From assembly GCF_030409505.1 (NCBI RefSeq), contig NZ_JAUFPZ010000002.1:2177501-2241500 (forward strand): a stretch of 64,000 nt of DNA. Direction: 5' to 3'. This DNA is from Zunongwangia endophytica (lineage in GTDB: Bacteria; Bacteroidota; Bacteroidia; Flavobacteriales; Flavobacteriaceae). Shown piece after piece: positions 36,657-45,807 of the stretch (positions are counted from its first letter, which is position 1; every line of letters starts with the position of its first letter). A model generated the notes under the pieces. That model worked only from the letters and a program-made list of their open reading frames with translations, did no database searches and was not told the DNA's origin. The position numbers and the translations under genes were made by a program.

Positions 36657-38021
36657 TTGTACGCAATTTTAGACATAGAGACGACAGGCGGAAAGTATAA
36701 CGAGGAAGGCATCACCGAAATTGCTATCTATAAATTTGATGGGGAAAAAGTAGTAGATCAATTTATAAGTTTGATTAACCCCGAACGTCCTATCCAACCT
36801 TTTGTGGTTGGTCTTACGGGAATTAATAACGAGATGCTTCGTAATGCGCCTAAGTTTTACGAAGTGGCTCGGCGAATAATAGAGATCACTGAGGATTGCA
36901 TTATCGTTGCTCACAATGCAAAATTTGATTACCGAATTCTTAGAACAGAATATAAACGCTTAGGATTCGAATTTCAGCGAAAATCTTTATGTACCGTAGA
37001 GCTTTCTAAAAAACTAATCCCAGATATGCCTTCTTACAGTTTAGGAAAACTGGTAAGAGCTTTGGGAATTCCGTTAAGCGATAGACATCGTGCTAATGGT
37101 GATGCACAGGCTACCGTTAAGTTGTTTAAAATGCTGTTGGCCAAAGACACCAAAAAAGAAATTTTAAAAGATAACGTTAGGCAAGAACCTAAACGACAAT
37201 TAGATAGTAAACTGGTTTATATTCTAGATGATTTACCTTCGATAACCGGGATTTATTATCTGCATGACGAAGATGGTGAGATTATTTATATTGGTAAAAG
37301 TAAGAATATAAAGAAACGCATTAATCAGCATTTTACGAACGAGCATGCGAAGGCTAGAGAAATGCAGAAGGAAGTAGCATCGGTATCTTACGAATCTACC
37401 GGAAACGAACTTATAGCGCTGCTTCGTGAAAATCAGGAAATAAAAAATAATAAACCCAAATATAATCGGGCTCTAAAGAAGAACATTTTCACTCATGGTC
37501 TTTATCATTATACCGATAATGATGGCTATATCAATTTAAAAATAAGCAAAGCAAGATCTGCAAAAAATTGTATTACGACCTTCAGCAGTCTACGATCTGC
37601 AAGAAATACGCTTACCAATTGGATAGAAGAATATGAGCTTTGCGCAAGACTTTCTGGCGAGCATCCCGGTACGGGAAGTTGCTTCAACTACACCATTAAA
37701 ACTTGTCACGGTGCTTGCGTAGGCGAAGAAAGCCCAGAGGATTACAATGAGCGAGTGTTACAACTTATCCAGAAGTATTCCTATACAGATCAAAATATGT
37801 TGGTTATTGATCGTGGTCGCGAGATCGACGAAAAAAGTGCACTTTTAATTGAAGGCGGAAAATTTAAAGGTGTTGGTTATTATAATCTGAATCATCAAAT
37901 AAATAAATTAGGCATTATTAAATCTATCATTACACCTATGACGAATGATAGAGATGCTCAACATATCATCCAAAGTTATTTAAGAAGAAATAAAAAGCTT
38001 AAAATCATCAATTTTCAGTAA
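36657..38021 (+). CDS. DEDDh exonuclease fused to a UvrC-like GIY-YIG domain
   Basis: 454-residue cytoplasmic nuclease with two domains. Residues 1-165 form a DnaQ/polymerase III epsilon-type 3'-5' exonuclease (AILDIETTG, HNAKFDYRIL, and DRHRANGDA with the catalytic His/Asp). Residues about 195-280 form a GIY-YIG domain (ITGIYYLHDEDGEIIYIGKS, then KKRINQHF with the conserved Arg), as in UvrC and Cho. The C-terminal 150 residues have a Cys-rich patch (ELCARLSGEHPGTGSCFNY, KTCHGACVG). A role in DNA repair is likely. The TTG start is chosen because YAILDIETTG directly follows it, and GAAGGGA upstream resembles a ribosome site. Confidence 0.9.
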   Translation: MYAILDIETTGGKYNEEGITEIAIYKFDGEKVVDQFISLINPERPIQPFVVGLTGINNEMLRNAPKFYEVARRIIEITEDCIIVAHNAKFDYRILRTEYKRLGFEFQRKSLCTVELSKKLIPDMPSYSLGKLVRALGIPLSDRHRANGDAQATVKLFKMLLAKDTKKEILKDNVRQEPKRQLDSKLVYILDDLPSITGIYYLHDEDGEIIYIGKSKNIKKRINQHFTNEHAKAREMQKEVASVSYESTGNELIALLRENQEIKNNKPKYNRALKKNIFTHGLYHYTDNDGYINLKISKARSAKNCITTFSSLRSARNTLTNWIEEYELCARLSGEHPGTGSCFNYTIKTCHGACVGEESPEDYNERVLQLIQKYSYTDQNMLVIDRGREIDEKSALLIEGGKFKGVGYYNLNHQINKLGIIKSIITPMTNDRDAQHIIQSYLRRNKKLKIINFQ

Positions 38022-38022
38022 A

Positions 38023-40023
38023 ATGAATAAATTATTATTACCGCTTTTGCTAATTTTCAGCACTAGCCTTTTCGCTCAAGAAGCAGATTCTCTTTTCAAC
38101 AAACAAAACTTCAATGTAGACAACATCAGGGTTACCAAAGAAGATCTGGCAGCAACAATCTACTTACCAGACACCACTGCAAATGCTTTTTACATTTTTG
38201 AAAATGGCTTCAGCAGAATTGATGATGATAGCGATTTTCATTTATTTACAGATTATGAAGCGAAAATTAAAATCTTAAATAAAGAAGGTTACGATGAAGC
38301 CAGTATTGTTATACCTCTTTATAAAGGTAGTAGCAAATCTGAAAAAATCCACGATTTAAAGGCGTTTACATCCTATCTGGATGGATCATCAATCCGTAGT
38401 ACCGCATTATCCCAAAGTAAAATTTTTACTGAAGAGGACGAAAAATATGATTATATAAAATTCACCTTTCCAGACGTTCAGCCTGGCGCTGTATTGGTTT
38501 ACTCTTACACCAAGGAAACTCCGTATACATTCAATTTTAATACCTGGTGGTTTCAGAAGGAAATTCCAAAAGCCTACAGCCGATATAGAACTGAAATTCC
38601 GGCAAATTATGATTACAATATCATAAAAAGAGGCGAATTGCAGTTAGATCAAAATGATGCTGAAGTAAAGAAAAAGTGCTTTTATGCAGGACAATCTCAA
38701 AATGCAGGAGATTGCATCGTTACTACCTATGCAATGAAAGAAATCCCTGCATTTATTGAAGAGGAATATCTTACTTCTAAATATAATTACATCTCACGTA
38801 TCGAGTATGAGCTTAAGCAAATCACCATGTTAGATGGTTATGAGCGCAAGTATACTAAAGAATGGAAGGATGTAGACAAAGAATTTAGAACAGATAAAAA
38901 TATTGGCAGACAACTAAGAAAAGACCGACTGGTGAATGAATTATTACCAGCAGAAATTGCGTCTCAAGATAATAATCTCGATAAAGCTAAAGCCATATAT
39001 AATTTTGTACGAGATCACTACAAATGGAATGAAGAATATGGACTTTTCGATAAAATGAATTTAAAAGATCTTTTGGAAGATCATACCGGTAATGTCTCTT
39101 CTTTAAATGTTTTACTTCATAATTTTTATAATAACGAAGGATATAAAGTTTATCCGGTAATTAGTGCGACACGTAACCAGGGGTTTCCAAAAAAGATAAT
39201 ACCTGTATTATCCGATTTCAATTACCTCTTTGTTTTATTGGATAATGATGGCAAAGAATATATGCTAGATGCCACAGATGAGTTTTTAGAATTTGGTCAA
39301 CTTCCTTTTAGAGCGCTCAACCAATATGGTAGAAAACTAGATTTTGATAACGAGAGTAGTTGGATAGATATTAATCCAGAGGGCTATTCTCAAATCGCTT
39401 ATCGTGATAGCTTGATCGTAAATAAGGACGGAAGTTCTATTACTAAATCTAAACAAAACCTTGTAGGCTATCATGCGTCCGCAGCACGCAAAAAAATTGA
39501 AAGAGATACAGATAAAGAAAACCTTTTAAAAGCCCTAAATACTGTTCGTGATAGTTACGACCTTATTGATCTAACTTACGAAGGGGAAGAAGATACAGAT
39601 GAAAATTTGAGTCTTACCTACGAGATTAAAAATCCTTCTCAGAAAGTTGGAAATAAGGTTTACTTAAATCCCTTCACTTTTCTGTTTTGGAAAGAAAATC
39701 CTTTTAAACTAGAGAAAAGAAAATATCCAATAGACTTTGGTTACAAGGATGTTTATTCCAGCAGTATATTAATTAAAATACCTGCTAACCTTGATATTAA
39801 AGAAATACCTTCACAACAAGTGATCGGTATTCCTAATAACGCAGCAAAGATCCAATTTACAGCACAAAAAATAGATACTGAAAATATCTTTGTAAATTTA
39901 AGAGTAGTATTTTCACAAGCTATGTATGCTTCAGAATATTATCCTTATCTTAAAGAGTTTATGGATAAACTGGTAACTATTCAAACCCAATCTATAATTG
40001 TATTGCAGGAAAAGAACATTTAA
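38023..40023 (+). CDS. DUF3857/transglutaminase-like exported protein
   Basis: 666-residue protein with a type I signal peptide (about 1-19, SLFAQ). The N-terminal half (about 50-270) resembles DUF3857, including FPDVQPGAVLVYSYT. The middle (about 290-420) resembles a transglutaminase-like fold: AIYNFVRDHYKWNEEYG and the NVSSLNVLLHNFYNNEGYKVYPV segment. The usual catalytic cysteine appears replaced by serine in the latter, so peptidase or transferase activity is doubtful. A DUF3858-like C-terminus follows. It is probably periplasmic or outer-membrane linked. Its ATG lies one base after the previous stop codon. Confidence 0.8.
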   Translation: MNKLLLPLLLIFSTSLFAQEADSLFNKQNFNVDNIRVTKEDLAATIYLPDTTANAFYIFENGFSRIDDDSDFHLFTDYEAKIKILNKEGYDEASIVIPLYKGSSKSEKIHDLKAFTSYLDGSSIRSTALSQSKIFTEEDEKYDYIKFTFPDVQPGAVLVYSYTKETPYTFNFNTWWFQKEIPKAYSRYRTEIPANYDYNIIKRGELQLDQNDAEVKKKCFYAGQSQNAGDCIVTTYAMKEIPAFIEEEYLTSKYNYISRIEYELKQITMLDGYERKYTKEWKDVDKEFRTDKNIGRQLRKDRLVNELLPAEIASQDNNLDKAKAIYNFVRDHYKWNEEYGLFDKMNLKDLLEDHTGNVSSLNVLLHNFYNNEGYKVYPVISATRNQGFPKKIIPVLSDFNYLFVLLDNDGKEYMLDATDEFLEFGQLPFRALNQYGRKLDFDNESSWIDINPEGYSQIAYRDSLIVNKDGSSITKSKQNLVGYHASAARKKIERDTDKENLLKALNTVRDSYDLIDLTYEGEEDTDENLSLTYEIKNPSQKVGNKVYLNPFTFLFWKENPFKLEKRKYPIDFGYKDVYSSSILIKIPANLDIKEIPSQQVIGIPNNAAKIQFTAQKIDTENIFVNLRVVFSQAMYASEYYPYLKEFMDKLVTIQTQSIIVLQEKNI

Positions 40024-40044
40024 ATTCGCTAAAACAAATTACGT

Positions 40045-40875
40045 TTGAAGAGTATAGATAACAGGCCACAGTGGAAGAAAAAGCTTTACGAAATCATTTA
40101 TGAAGCTGATACTCCAATGGGGAAAATATTCGATATTGTACTTTTAGTGCTTATCGTTTTTAGTGTCGCCTTAGTTATGTTAGAAAGCATAACTCATCTT
40201 CACGTAAAGTATTACTGGGAGTTTTTTATTGCAGAATGGGTTATTACAATTTTCTTCACCATCGAATATATTGCAAGGATAGTGGTTATAAAGCGGCCTA
40301 AAAGCTATATTTTTAGTTTCTACGGAATTGTAGATCTGTTATCTACTGTTCCAAGCTATCTCGGCTTTTTTATGGGCGGCAAGAATCTGTTTTTTGCTAT
40401 TAGAGCTTTACGATTATTACGAGTTTTTAGAGTACTTAAAATCACCCGTTACGTTGGCGAATCTAACAAACTGATGATTGCGCTTCAAAAAAGTAAAGCG
40501 AAGATACTTGTGTTCTTATTCGCCGTCTTTATTATTTGTATAATTACGGGCACCTTAATGCACCTAATAGAAGGGAAAGCCGGTGGATTTACAAATATTC
40601 CAATAAGCATCTACTGGTGTATTGTAACGCTTACTACGGTAGGATTTGGCGATATAGCTCCTATCACACCACTTGGGCGACTATTAGCTTCACTATTAAT
40701 GATTGTTGGATACGGAATTATCGCAGTCCCTACGGGTATCGTTGGTGCAGAATATAGCAAAGCTACCGACGAAAGTATTGCCGACAATACTCAGGTTTGT
40801 CCTCATTGCAACGAAGACCAACACTTAGCCGATGCCGAATTTTGTCATAATTGCGGAAATAAATTAAATGAATAA
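40045..40875 (+). CDS. Voltage-gated-type potassium channel with C-terminal zinc ribbon
   Basis: 276-residue inner-membrane protein with the six-helix plan of voltage-gated channels. S4 is arginine-rich (RALRLLRVFRVLKITRY, residues 120-136). The pore loop holds the potassium filter TTVGFGD (197-203), and S6 ends near residue 235. The cytoplasmic tail carries a CxxC-x11-CxxC zinc ribbon (Cys252, Cys255, Cys267, Cys270), which could assist tetramer assembly or sensing; that is inference. The start is a TTG; no upstream ATG is available. It overlaps miaA by 8 bp. Confidence 0.9.
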   Translation: MKSIDNRPQWKKKLYEIIYEADTPMGKIFDIVLLVLIVFSVALVMLESITHLHVKYYWEFFIAEWVITIFFTIEYIARIVVIKRPKSYIFSFYGIVDLLSTVPSYLGFFMGGKNLFFAIRALRLLRVFRVLKITRYVGESNKLMIALQKSKAKILVFLFAVFIICIITGTLMHLIEGKAGGFTNIPISIYWCIVTLTTVGFGDIAPITPLGRLLASLLMIVGYGIIAVPTGIVGAEYSKATDESIADNTQVCPHCNEDQHLADAEFCHNCGNKLNE

Positions 40876-41785
40876 CAAAATACTTATTAGTGTTGTTGGA
40901 CCCACAGCGATTGGAAAAACCGCACTAGGAATACATATCGCAAATTATTTTGATACTGAAATTATTTCAGCAGATTCCAGACAGTTTTTTAAGGAAATGA
41001 ATATTGGTACTGCGGTGCCTTCTCCTGAAGAATTATCGGCTGCCAAACATCATTTTATACAACAAATTTCTATAGAAGATCAATATTCTGTTGGTGATTT
41101 TGAAAAAGAAGCTATTTCAAAATTAACTGAATTATTTCTGAATCATGATGTAGTGGTTATGGTTGGAGGAAGTGGATTGTATATAAAAAGTGTCATTGAA
41201 GGTTTAGATAATTTCCCGGATATTAATCCTGAAATTCGTAAAAAACTTAATAAAATTTTAGCGAAAGAAGGTTTACAACCACTTCAAAGAAAATTGCAAA
41301 ATTTAGATCCTGAATATTACGCAAATGCTGATATAGAAAATCCACATCGTATTATTAGGGCGCTTGAAATTTGTATAGGTACTGGCAAAAAGTTTTCCTC
41401 TTTCCGTAACCAGAAAAAATCGCAAAGAAATTTTAAAACCATAGAGATTGGTCTTACGGCAGATCGACAAATAATCTACGATCGCATTAATCAACGAGTA
41501 GATTTGATGATGCAAGCCGGACTTTTAGAAGAAGCCAAGAACCTCTATCCAAAAAAACATTTGAATGCCTTAAATACTGTTGGCTACAAAGAACTCTTCA
41601 GTTATTTAGATAACGAAATCGAGTTGGATTTTGCCATTTCAGAAATTAAAAAAAATACGCGTCGTTTTGCCAAAAGACAGCTTACGTGGTTCAGAAAAAA
41701 TGACAATATTCATTGGTTTGATTATAAGAGCAAACCTGAAGACATCAATGCTTTTATTTCCGAAGAAATAAAAAAACTACATTAA
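40868..41785 (+). CDS. miaA: tRNA dimethylallyltransferase
   Basis: 305-residue cytoplasmic enzyme that adds the dimethylallyl group to A37 of tRNAs reading UNN codons, the first step of ms2i6A37 formation. The P-loop GPTAIGKTALGI (about 11-22), ISADSRQFFKEMNIGTA, VVMVGGSGLYIKSV, and TVGYKELF are family signatures. Length is normal. Translation is probably coupled to the channel gene, which it overlaps by 8 bp. A hairpin at 41820-41852 lies between its stop and the convergent response regulator. Confidence 0.95.
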   Translation: MNNKILISVVGPTAIGKTALGIHIANYFDTEIISADSRQFFKEMNIGTAVPSPEELSAAKHHFIQQISIEDQYSVGDFEKEAISKLTELFLNHDVVVMVGGSGLYIKSVIEGLDNFPDINPEIRKKLNKILAKEGLQPLQRKLQNLDPEYYANADIENPHRIIRALEICIGTGKKFSSFRNQKKSQRNFKTIEIGLTADRQIIYDRINQRVDLMMQAGLLEEAKNLYPKKHLNALNTVGYKELFSYLDNEIELDFAISEIKKNTRRFAKRQLTWFRKNDNIHWFDYKSKPEDINAFISEEIKKLH

Positions 41786-41819
41786 ATAATTTTAACAAAG
41801 CTAATTCAGTAAAGGTATT

Positions 41820-41852
41820 GGAATATTCTGCTCTTTTAAAACAGAATATTCC
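41820..41852. terminator. Hairpin between convergent miaA and response regulator
   Basis: An 11-bp perfect inverted repeat, GGAATATTCTG and CAGAATATTCC, with an 11-base loop. No pure T-run follows on either side, so termination may be inefficient, but the placement between two stop codons supports that role. Confidence 0.6.
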
Positions 41853-41887
41853 TTCCCCTGAAACTGAAAATTTTTATTTTATTAAAA

Positions 41888-42613
41888 TTATGCTTTGCTT
41901 TCTTCTTCCTTGTTTTTTACAACAAGTCTAAATCCTTCACCGTGAATGTTCAAAATCTCTACGTTTTCATCTTTCTTAAGATACTTACGTAATTTTGCGA
42001 TATAAACATCCATACTTCTAGAAGTAAAGTAGTTATCGTCTCTCCAAATTTTAGTTAAGGCTAACTCTCTTGGCATTAAATCATTTTCATGTAAGGCCAA
42101 CAGACGAAGTAATTCGTTTTCTTTAGGAGAAAGTTTTTGAGCTTCTTCGTCCTTATAGGTTAAAAATCTAAGTTTAGAATTTAGGTGAAAACCTCCGATT
42201 TCAAACTCAAATTGCTTACTATCTGCAACACTATCTGTAGCTTTACGCTGCATGATTGCTTTAATCTTCATAAGCAATACTTCGCTATCAAAAGGTTTGT
42301 TTAGGTAATCGTCTGCTCCTACTTTGTATCCTTTTAATACATCCTCTTTCATCGCTTTTGCGGTTAAGAAGATAATTGGAATTTCCTCGTTCTTTTCACG
42401 AATTTCTTTCGCCAAGGTAAATCCATCTTTATAAGGCATCATCACATCTAGAATACAAAGATCGAAATCATCTTTCTTAAATTTTTCGAATCCTTCCATT
42501 CCGTTTTTTGCGTGAGTCACCTCGTAATCGTTCATTGCAAGGTAATCTTTAAGAACGGTTCCGAAGTTTGGATCGTCCTCTACTAGTAAAATTTTCTTGT
42601 TTTCAGTTTCCAT
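41888..42613 (-). CDS. OmpR-family response regulator (RprY-like)
   Basis: 241-residue response regulator. The receiver has the acidic pair EDD (12-14), phospho-acceptor Asp56 in CILDVMMP, the conserved Thr in FLTAKA, and Lys in NKPFDSE. The C-terminal winged helix (about 135-235) includes LSPKENELLRLLALHEN and SRSMDVYIAKLRKYLKKD. The paired kinase gene lies 3 bp upstream. By resemblance to the Bacteroides RprXY system it is an envelope or stress regulator; the signal is unknown. Confidence 0.93.
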   Translation of the reverse strand: METENKKILLVEDDPNFGTVLKDYLAMNDYEVTHAKNGMEGFEKFKKDDFDLCILDVMMPYKDGFTLAKEIREKNEEIPIIFLTAKAMKEDVLKGYKVGADDYLNKPFDSEVLLMKIKAIMQRKATDSVADSKQFEFEIGGFHLNSKLRFLTYKDEEAQKLSPKENELLRLLALHENDLMPRELALTKIWRDDNYFTSRSMDVYIAKLRKYLKKDENVEILNIHGEGFRLVVKNKEEESKA

Positions 42614-42616
42614 ATA

Positions 42617-44221
42617 TTATGATATTAGTGGTAATTTAATTATAAACGTACTTCCTTTTCCTTTTTCGCTATTAACGCTAATTTGACCGTGGTGATCGTC
42701 CAAAATTTGCTTTACATAAGCTAATCCTAAACCATGTCCTTTTACATTATGAATATCACCAGTGTGTTCTCTATAAAATTTTTCAAATATTTTTTTCTGA
42801 ACACCTTTTGTCATTCCCGCCCCCTGATCTCTTATTTTCACAATAATGTAATTCTTTACATTTTCAGTATAAATATCGATTCTGGGCTCTTTTTCACTAT
42901 ACTTAATCGCATTATCAAGGATATTCACTATCACATTGGTAAAATGATCCTCGTTTGCTAATATTGAAGATTTTAAGGCTCCAAAATGCGTCTGAATATA
43001 ACCTCCGCGATCTTCAACAATTAACTCTACATGAGTTATTGCGTCTAAAACAATGTCATGCAATTGCATGCGCTCTTTTCTTAAATCGAGCTCATTTCTT
43101 TCTAATTTCGAAATTCGCAATACATTTTCGACCTGAGCGTGCATTCTTTTATTTTCATCTCTAATCATTTTCAGATATCGAAACACTTTAGTTTCATCTG
43201 CAATAATTTTCGGATTTTTTATCGCATCTAACGCCAGATTAATTGTAGCAATTGGCGTTTTAAATTCATGCGTCATATTATTGATAAAGTCAGTTTTGAT
43301 CTGCGATATTTGACGCTGTCTTATTAACTGTGATAACGCACTAGAATATGCTATAACGATGATTAGAGTAAACACTATAGATAAAACAGCCATTAGAGTC
43401 ACTGAAGATAATACGACACCTTTTTTGCCTTTAAAATTAACCAGTAACTGATAATTGCTATTTCCTGCTCTATCTAAAAATAATGGCACGCCATAGGTAG
43501 CAGGATGAGCTACATCAAATTTTTCTGAATGCACTCCTGTCTCTATAGAATTGCTAAATACAGCAAACTCAAATTTAGTATTAAGATCGCGACTTGCTAA
43601 TTCACGTCTTAGCAAATTACGTATCGTTTTCTCTGAAACTCGTTTTCTTAAGGGTTGTCTCGCAGCTGCTTCAGATATAACATCTCGCAAAATCTCCTTC
43701 TCGTAATCCTCTAAACGCATCACACGCTCCATAATATCTGAAGGTGTTTGAGTAGCACCGCTATCCTTACCTACATCTTTTACGATTTTGGTTACTTTAC
43801 GGTTTATAAGCTTCTTCATCTGAATGCTATCGTTCTTCTGCTCGGCACCAAGAAAATCAGAAGAAATCTTATAATCTGCCTCTTGTATACTGCCAAAGTT
43901 AAAAACGTCTTCATTCTTTAACTCATCACGTGTAGCGATTAGATATTCGGTTAAAGTAACTTTATCTATCGTTTGTTCAGAATTTTGTAGCTGAGCTTCG
44001 TACTCAAAAATATAGCGCTCAAATTCTTTATTCTGAATTTGTTCTGAAACTTTAATTAAAACCTGTTTTGCGCTATAAGAAAACTGTTCTTCTCTGTCCT
44101 CAACTGTACTCTTAATCCAGTAGCCCTGTACGAAAATAATACCGATAAGAGATAAACTCATTAAGACAACGAGTAGTACAAACAACTTCCTATTCATGCC
44201 CCAAAAGTAATATTTTAACAT
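42617..44221 (-). CDS. Sensor histidine kinase partner of the RprY-like regulator
   Basis: 534-residue membrane kinase. Membrane segments lie at about residues 13-32 and 275-298, with a periplasmic domain of about 240 residues that has long helices (QSEQTIDKVTL region). The kinase core has the phospho-acceptor His in NNMTHEFKTPIATI, the N box NILDNAIKYS, and the G boxes RDQGAGM and VKGHGLGLAYVK. A second ATG at codon 9 (44197) is an equally good start. It lies directly upstream of the response regulator and would be the first gene of that pair. Confidence 0.93.
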   Translation of the reverse strand: MLKYYFWGMNRKLFVLLVVLMSLSLIGIIFVQGYWIKSTVEDREEQFSYSAKQVLIKVSEQIQNKEFERYIFEYEAQLQNSEQTIDKVTLTEYLIATRDELKNEDVFNFGSIQEADYKISSDFLGAEQKNDSIQMKKLINRKVTKIVKDVGKDSGATQTPSDIMERVMRLEDYEKEILRDVISEAAARQPLRKRVSEKTIRNLLRRELASRDLNTKFEFAVFSNSIETGVHSEKFDVAHPATYGVPLFLDRAGNSNYQLLVNFKGKKGVVLSSVTLMAVLSIVFTLIIVIAYSSALSQLIRQRQISQIKTDFINNMTHEFKTPIATINLALDAIKNPKIIADETKVFRYLKMIRDENKRMHAQVENVLRISKLERNELDLRKERMQLHDIVLDAITHVELIVEDRGGYIQTHFGALKSSILANEDHFTNVIVNILDNAIKYSEKEPRIDIYTENVKNYIIVKIRDQGAGMTKGVQKKIFEKFYREHTGDIHNVKGHGLGLAYVKQILDDHHGQISVNSEKGKGSTFIIKLPLIS

Positions 44222-44260
44222 TTAGAGCATAACCGGTTTAACCAAATGTTAACAGAGAAC

Positions 44261-44854
44261 TTAGGAAATTTTAGCCGACTTTAAGATAATATCGTTTAAT
44301 TGTACAACTTGTTTCTTAGAATGTTCAATTTCTTCATTTATAATCTCGAAATCCGCTATTCTACGCTTAGCAGCATCATCCCATTGATTGTCCATTCTGG
44401 CTTCGATGTCTTCCCGATTAGAATTATCTCGCTCTAGAAGTCTTTTAATTCGTATTTCTTTTGGCGCAGAAACCAAAACTGTAAAATCAAAATTTTTCTG
44501 GCTACCCTTTTCGAATAAAATTGCGGCTTCGTATATAATATATGGATAAGATTGGCGCGCAATCCATTCTTTAAAATGCTGCGCAACGGCAGGATGAATT
44601 ATACCATTTAGCTGCTCTAAAAGTTCTTTATCTTTAAATACTTTAGAAGCGATAAATGGACGATTTGGCGAATCTTCGTTATAGGATTCTTTCCCTAATA
44701 AATTGATAATCTTTTCACGAATTTCAGTAGACGAGTTCATAAGTTCCTTACCGGCATCATCTGCGATGTAAACAGGAACGCCAAGTTCTTTAAACATCTT
44801 AGAAACGGTGGTTTTACCACTACCAATACCTCCTGTAAGCCCTACTTTGATCAT
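44261..44854 (-). CDS. coaE: Dephospho-CoA kinase
   Basis: 197-residue cytoplasmic kinase for the last step of coenzyme A synthesis, phosphorylating the 3'-hydroxyl of dephospho-CoA with ATP. The P-loop is GLTGGIGSGKTTVSKMF at residues 5-21; ADDAGKELM, IHPAVAQHF and EAAILFEKG mark the substrate lid and core. It overlaps the YbbR gene by 4 bp (ATGA junction), so translation is coupled. Confidence 0.95.
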   Translation of the reverse strand: MIKVGLTGGIGSGKTTVSKMFKELGVPVYIADDAGKELMNSSTEIREKIINLLGKESYNEDSPNRPFIASKVFKDKELLEQLNGIIHPAVAQHFKEWIARQSYPYIIYEAAILFEKGSQKNFDFTVLVSAPKEIRIKRLLERDNSNREDIEARMDNQWDDAAKRRIADFEIINEEIEHSKKQVVQLNDIILKSAKIS

Positions 44855-45807
44855 CGTTTAATGATAAATTGAATTTTACGCTCGTTTAAACGCACATTGT
44901 TCACATACCTTGGTTTCTTACTAACCTTAGCCAGCATGTAGCCAACACCATCCTGAATTTCATTAAAATCACATATAATTTTAAACTGCTCTCCTTTTAC
45001 GTACTCGTAATTTTTAAGGTTTACCTGATAATAAACCACTACTTTTTTAGGGAATATAGTAAGATTAGTTCCTCTTGGAACGTTAATCACTTCTACTGAA
45101 ATTTCAACATTTCCTTCGGTAAATTTTTCGATTTTCTGGTTGTAGTCTACTGTATTTCGGTAGAAATTTAGCATTCCCAAATTACTGGTATCGATCGCAA
45201 TCGTACCAGAAATACTTTTACTTAAATTATCACCTTTAATGGACTTCGTAGTAATACTGGTTAAAGTATCTATAATATTTTGAGGGCCGCTAACTGTTAC
45301 ACTATCGGGTTCTAGATGTACATTTTCGATAGCCGAGAAACCTACATCATAATTCAAATCAGTTTTGGGTGAAACGAGGATTCTTTTTTCTTTTCTTGGC
45401 TGAAAATCGAAAACCAGAGAGTCTTTCAGGAAATTAGCATTATCGAAATCTATATTTAACTGATTTTCGATCGTATTTCTATTGTCTTTGATATTATAGA
45501 TTAATTGAGAGCCAACCTCTGAAGTATTACTTAAATCTATCGTTAATCCCGGTTTAAATAGCTGATACTTCCAGATCAATAAAAAACCTTTAGCCTCCAA
45601 ATTAAATTTCAAACTTTTAGGAGAATCATGCAAGCTTTTATCGAGCGGCATATTTACATAAGTAAGAGGGATTTCTACATTACGGTTATACTCTTTGGAG
45701 AGTTGAACCAACACCCATAAAATTGCAGAAAATATCAAAAAGAAGCCGAAGACCTGTACGTTGGCTTTTTTGATTTTTTTTCCTCCTATGTTTCCGTAAC
45801 TACGCAT
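44851..45807 (-). CDS. YbbR-like domain protein
   Basis: 318-residue protein with one N-terminal membrane segment (about 19-35, VQVFGFFLIFSAILWVLVQ) and a periplasmic part made of YbbR-like repeats. The SVTVSGPQNIIDTL segment is typical of YbbR repeats. Related proteins regulate the diadenylate cyclase CdaA in Firmicutes, but in Bacteroidota the conserved neighbour is coaE, as here, and the role is not established. It overlaps both neighbours (8 bp with the glycosyltransferase, 4 bp with coaE), forming a three-gene operon. Confidence 0.82.
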   Translation of the reverse strand: MRSYGNIGGKKIKKANVQVFGFFLIFSAILWVLVQLSKEYNRNVEIPLTYVNMPLDKSLHDSPKSLKFNLEAKGFLLIWKYQLFKPGLTIDLSNTSEVGSQLIYNIKDNRNTIENQLNIDFDNANFLKDSLVFDFQPRKEKRILVSPKTDLNYDVGFSAIENVHLEPDSVTVSGPQNIIDTLTSITTKSIKGDNLSKSISGTIAIDTSNLGMLNFYRNTVDYNQKIEKFTEGNVEISVEVINVPRGTNLTIFPKKVVVYYQVNLKNYEYVKGEQFKIICDFNEIQDGVGYMLAKVSKKPRYVNNVRLNERKIQFIIKR

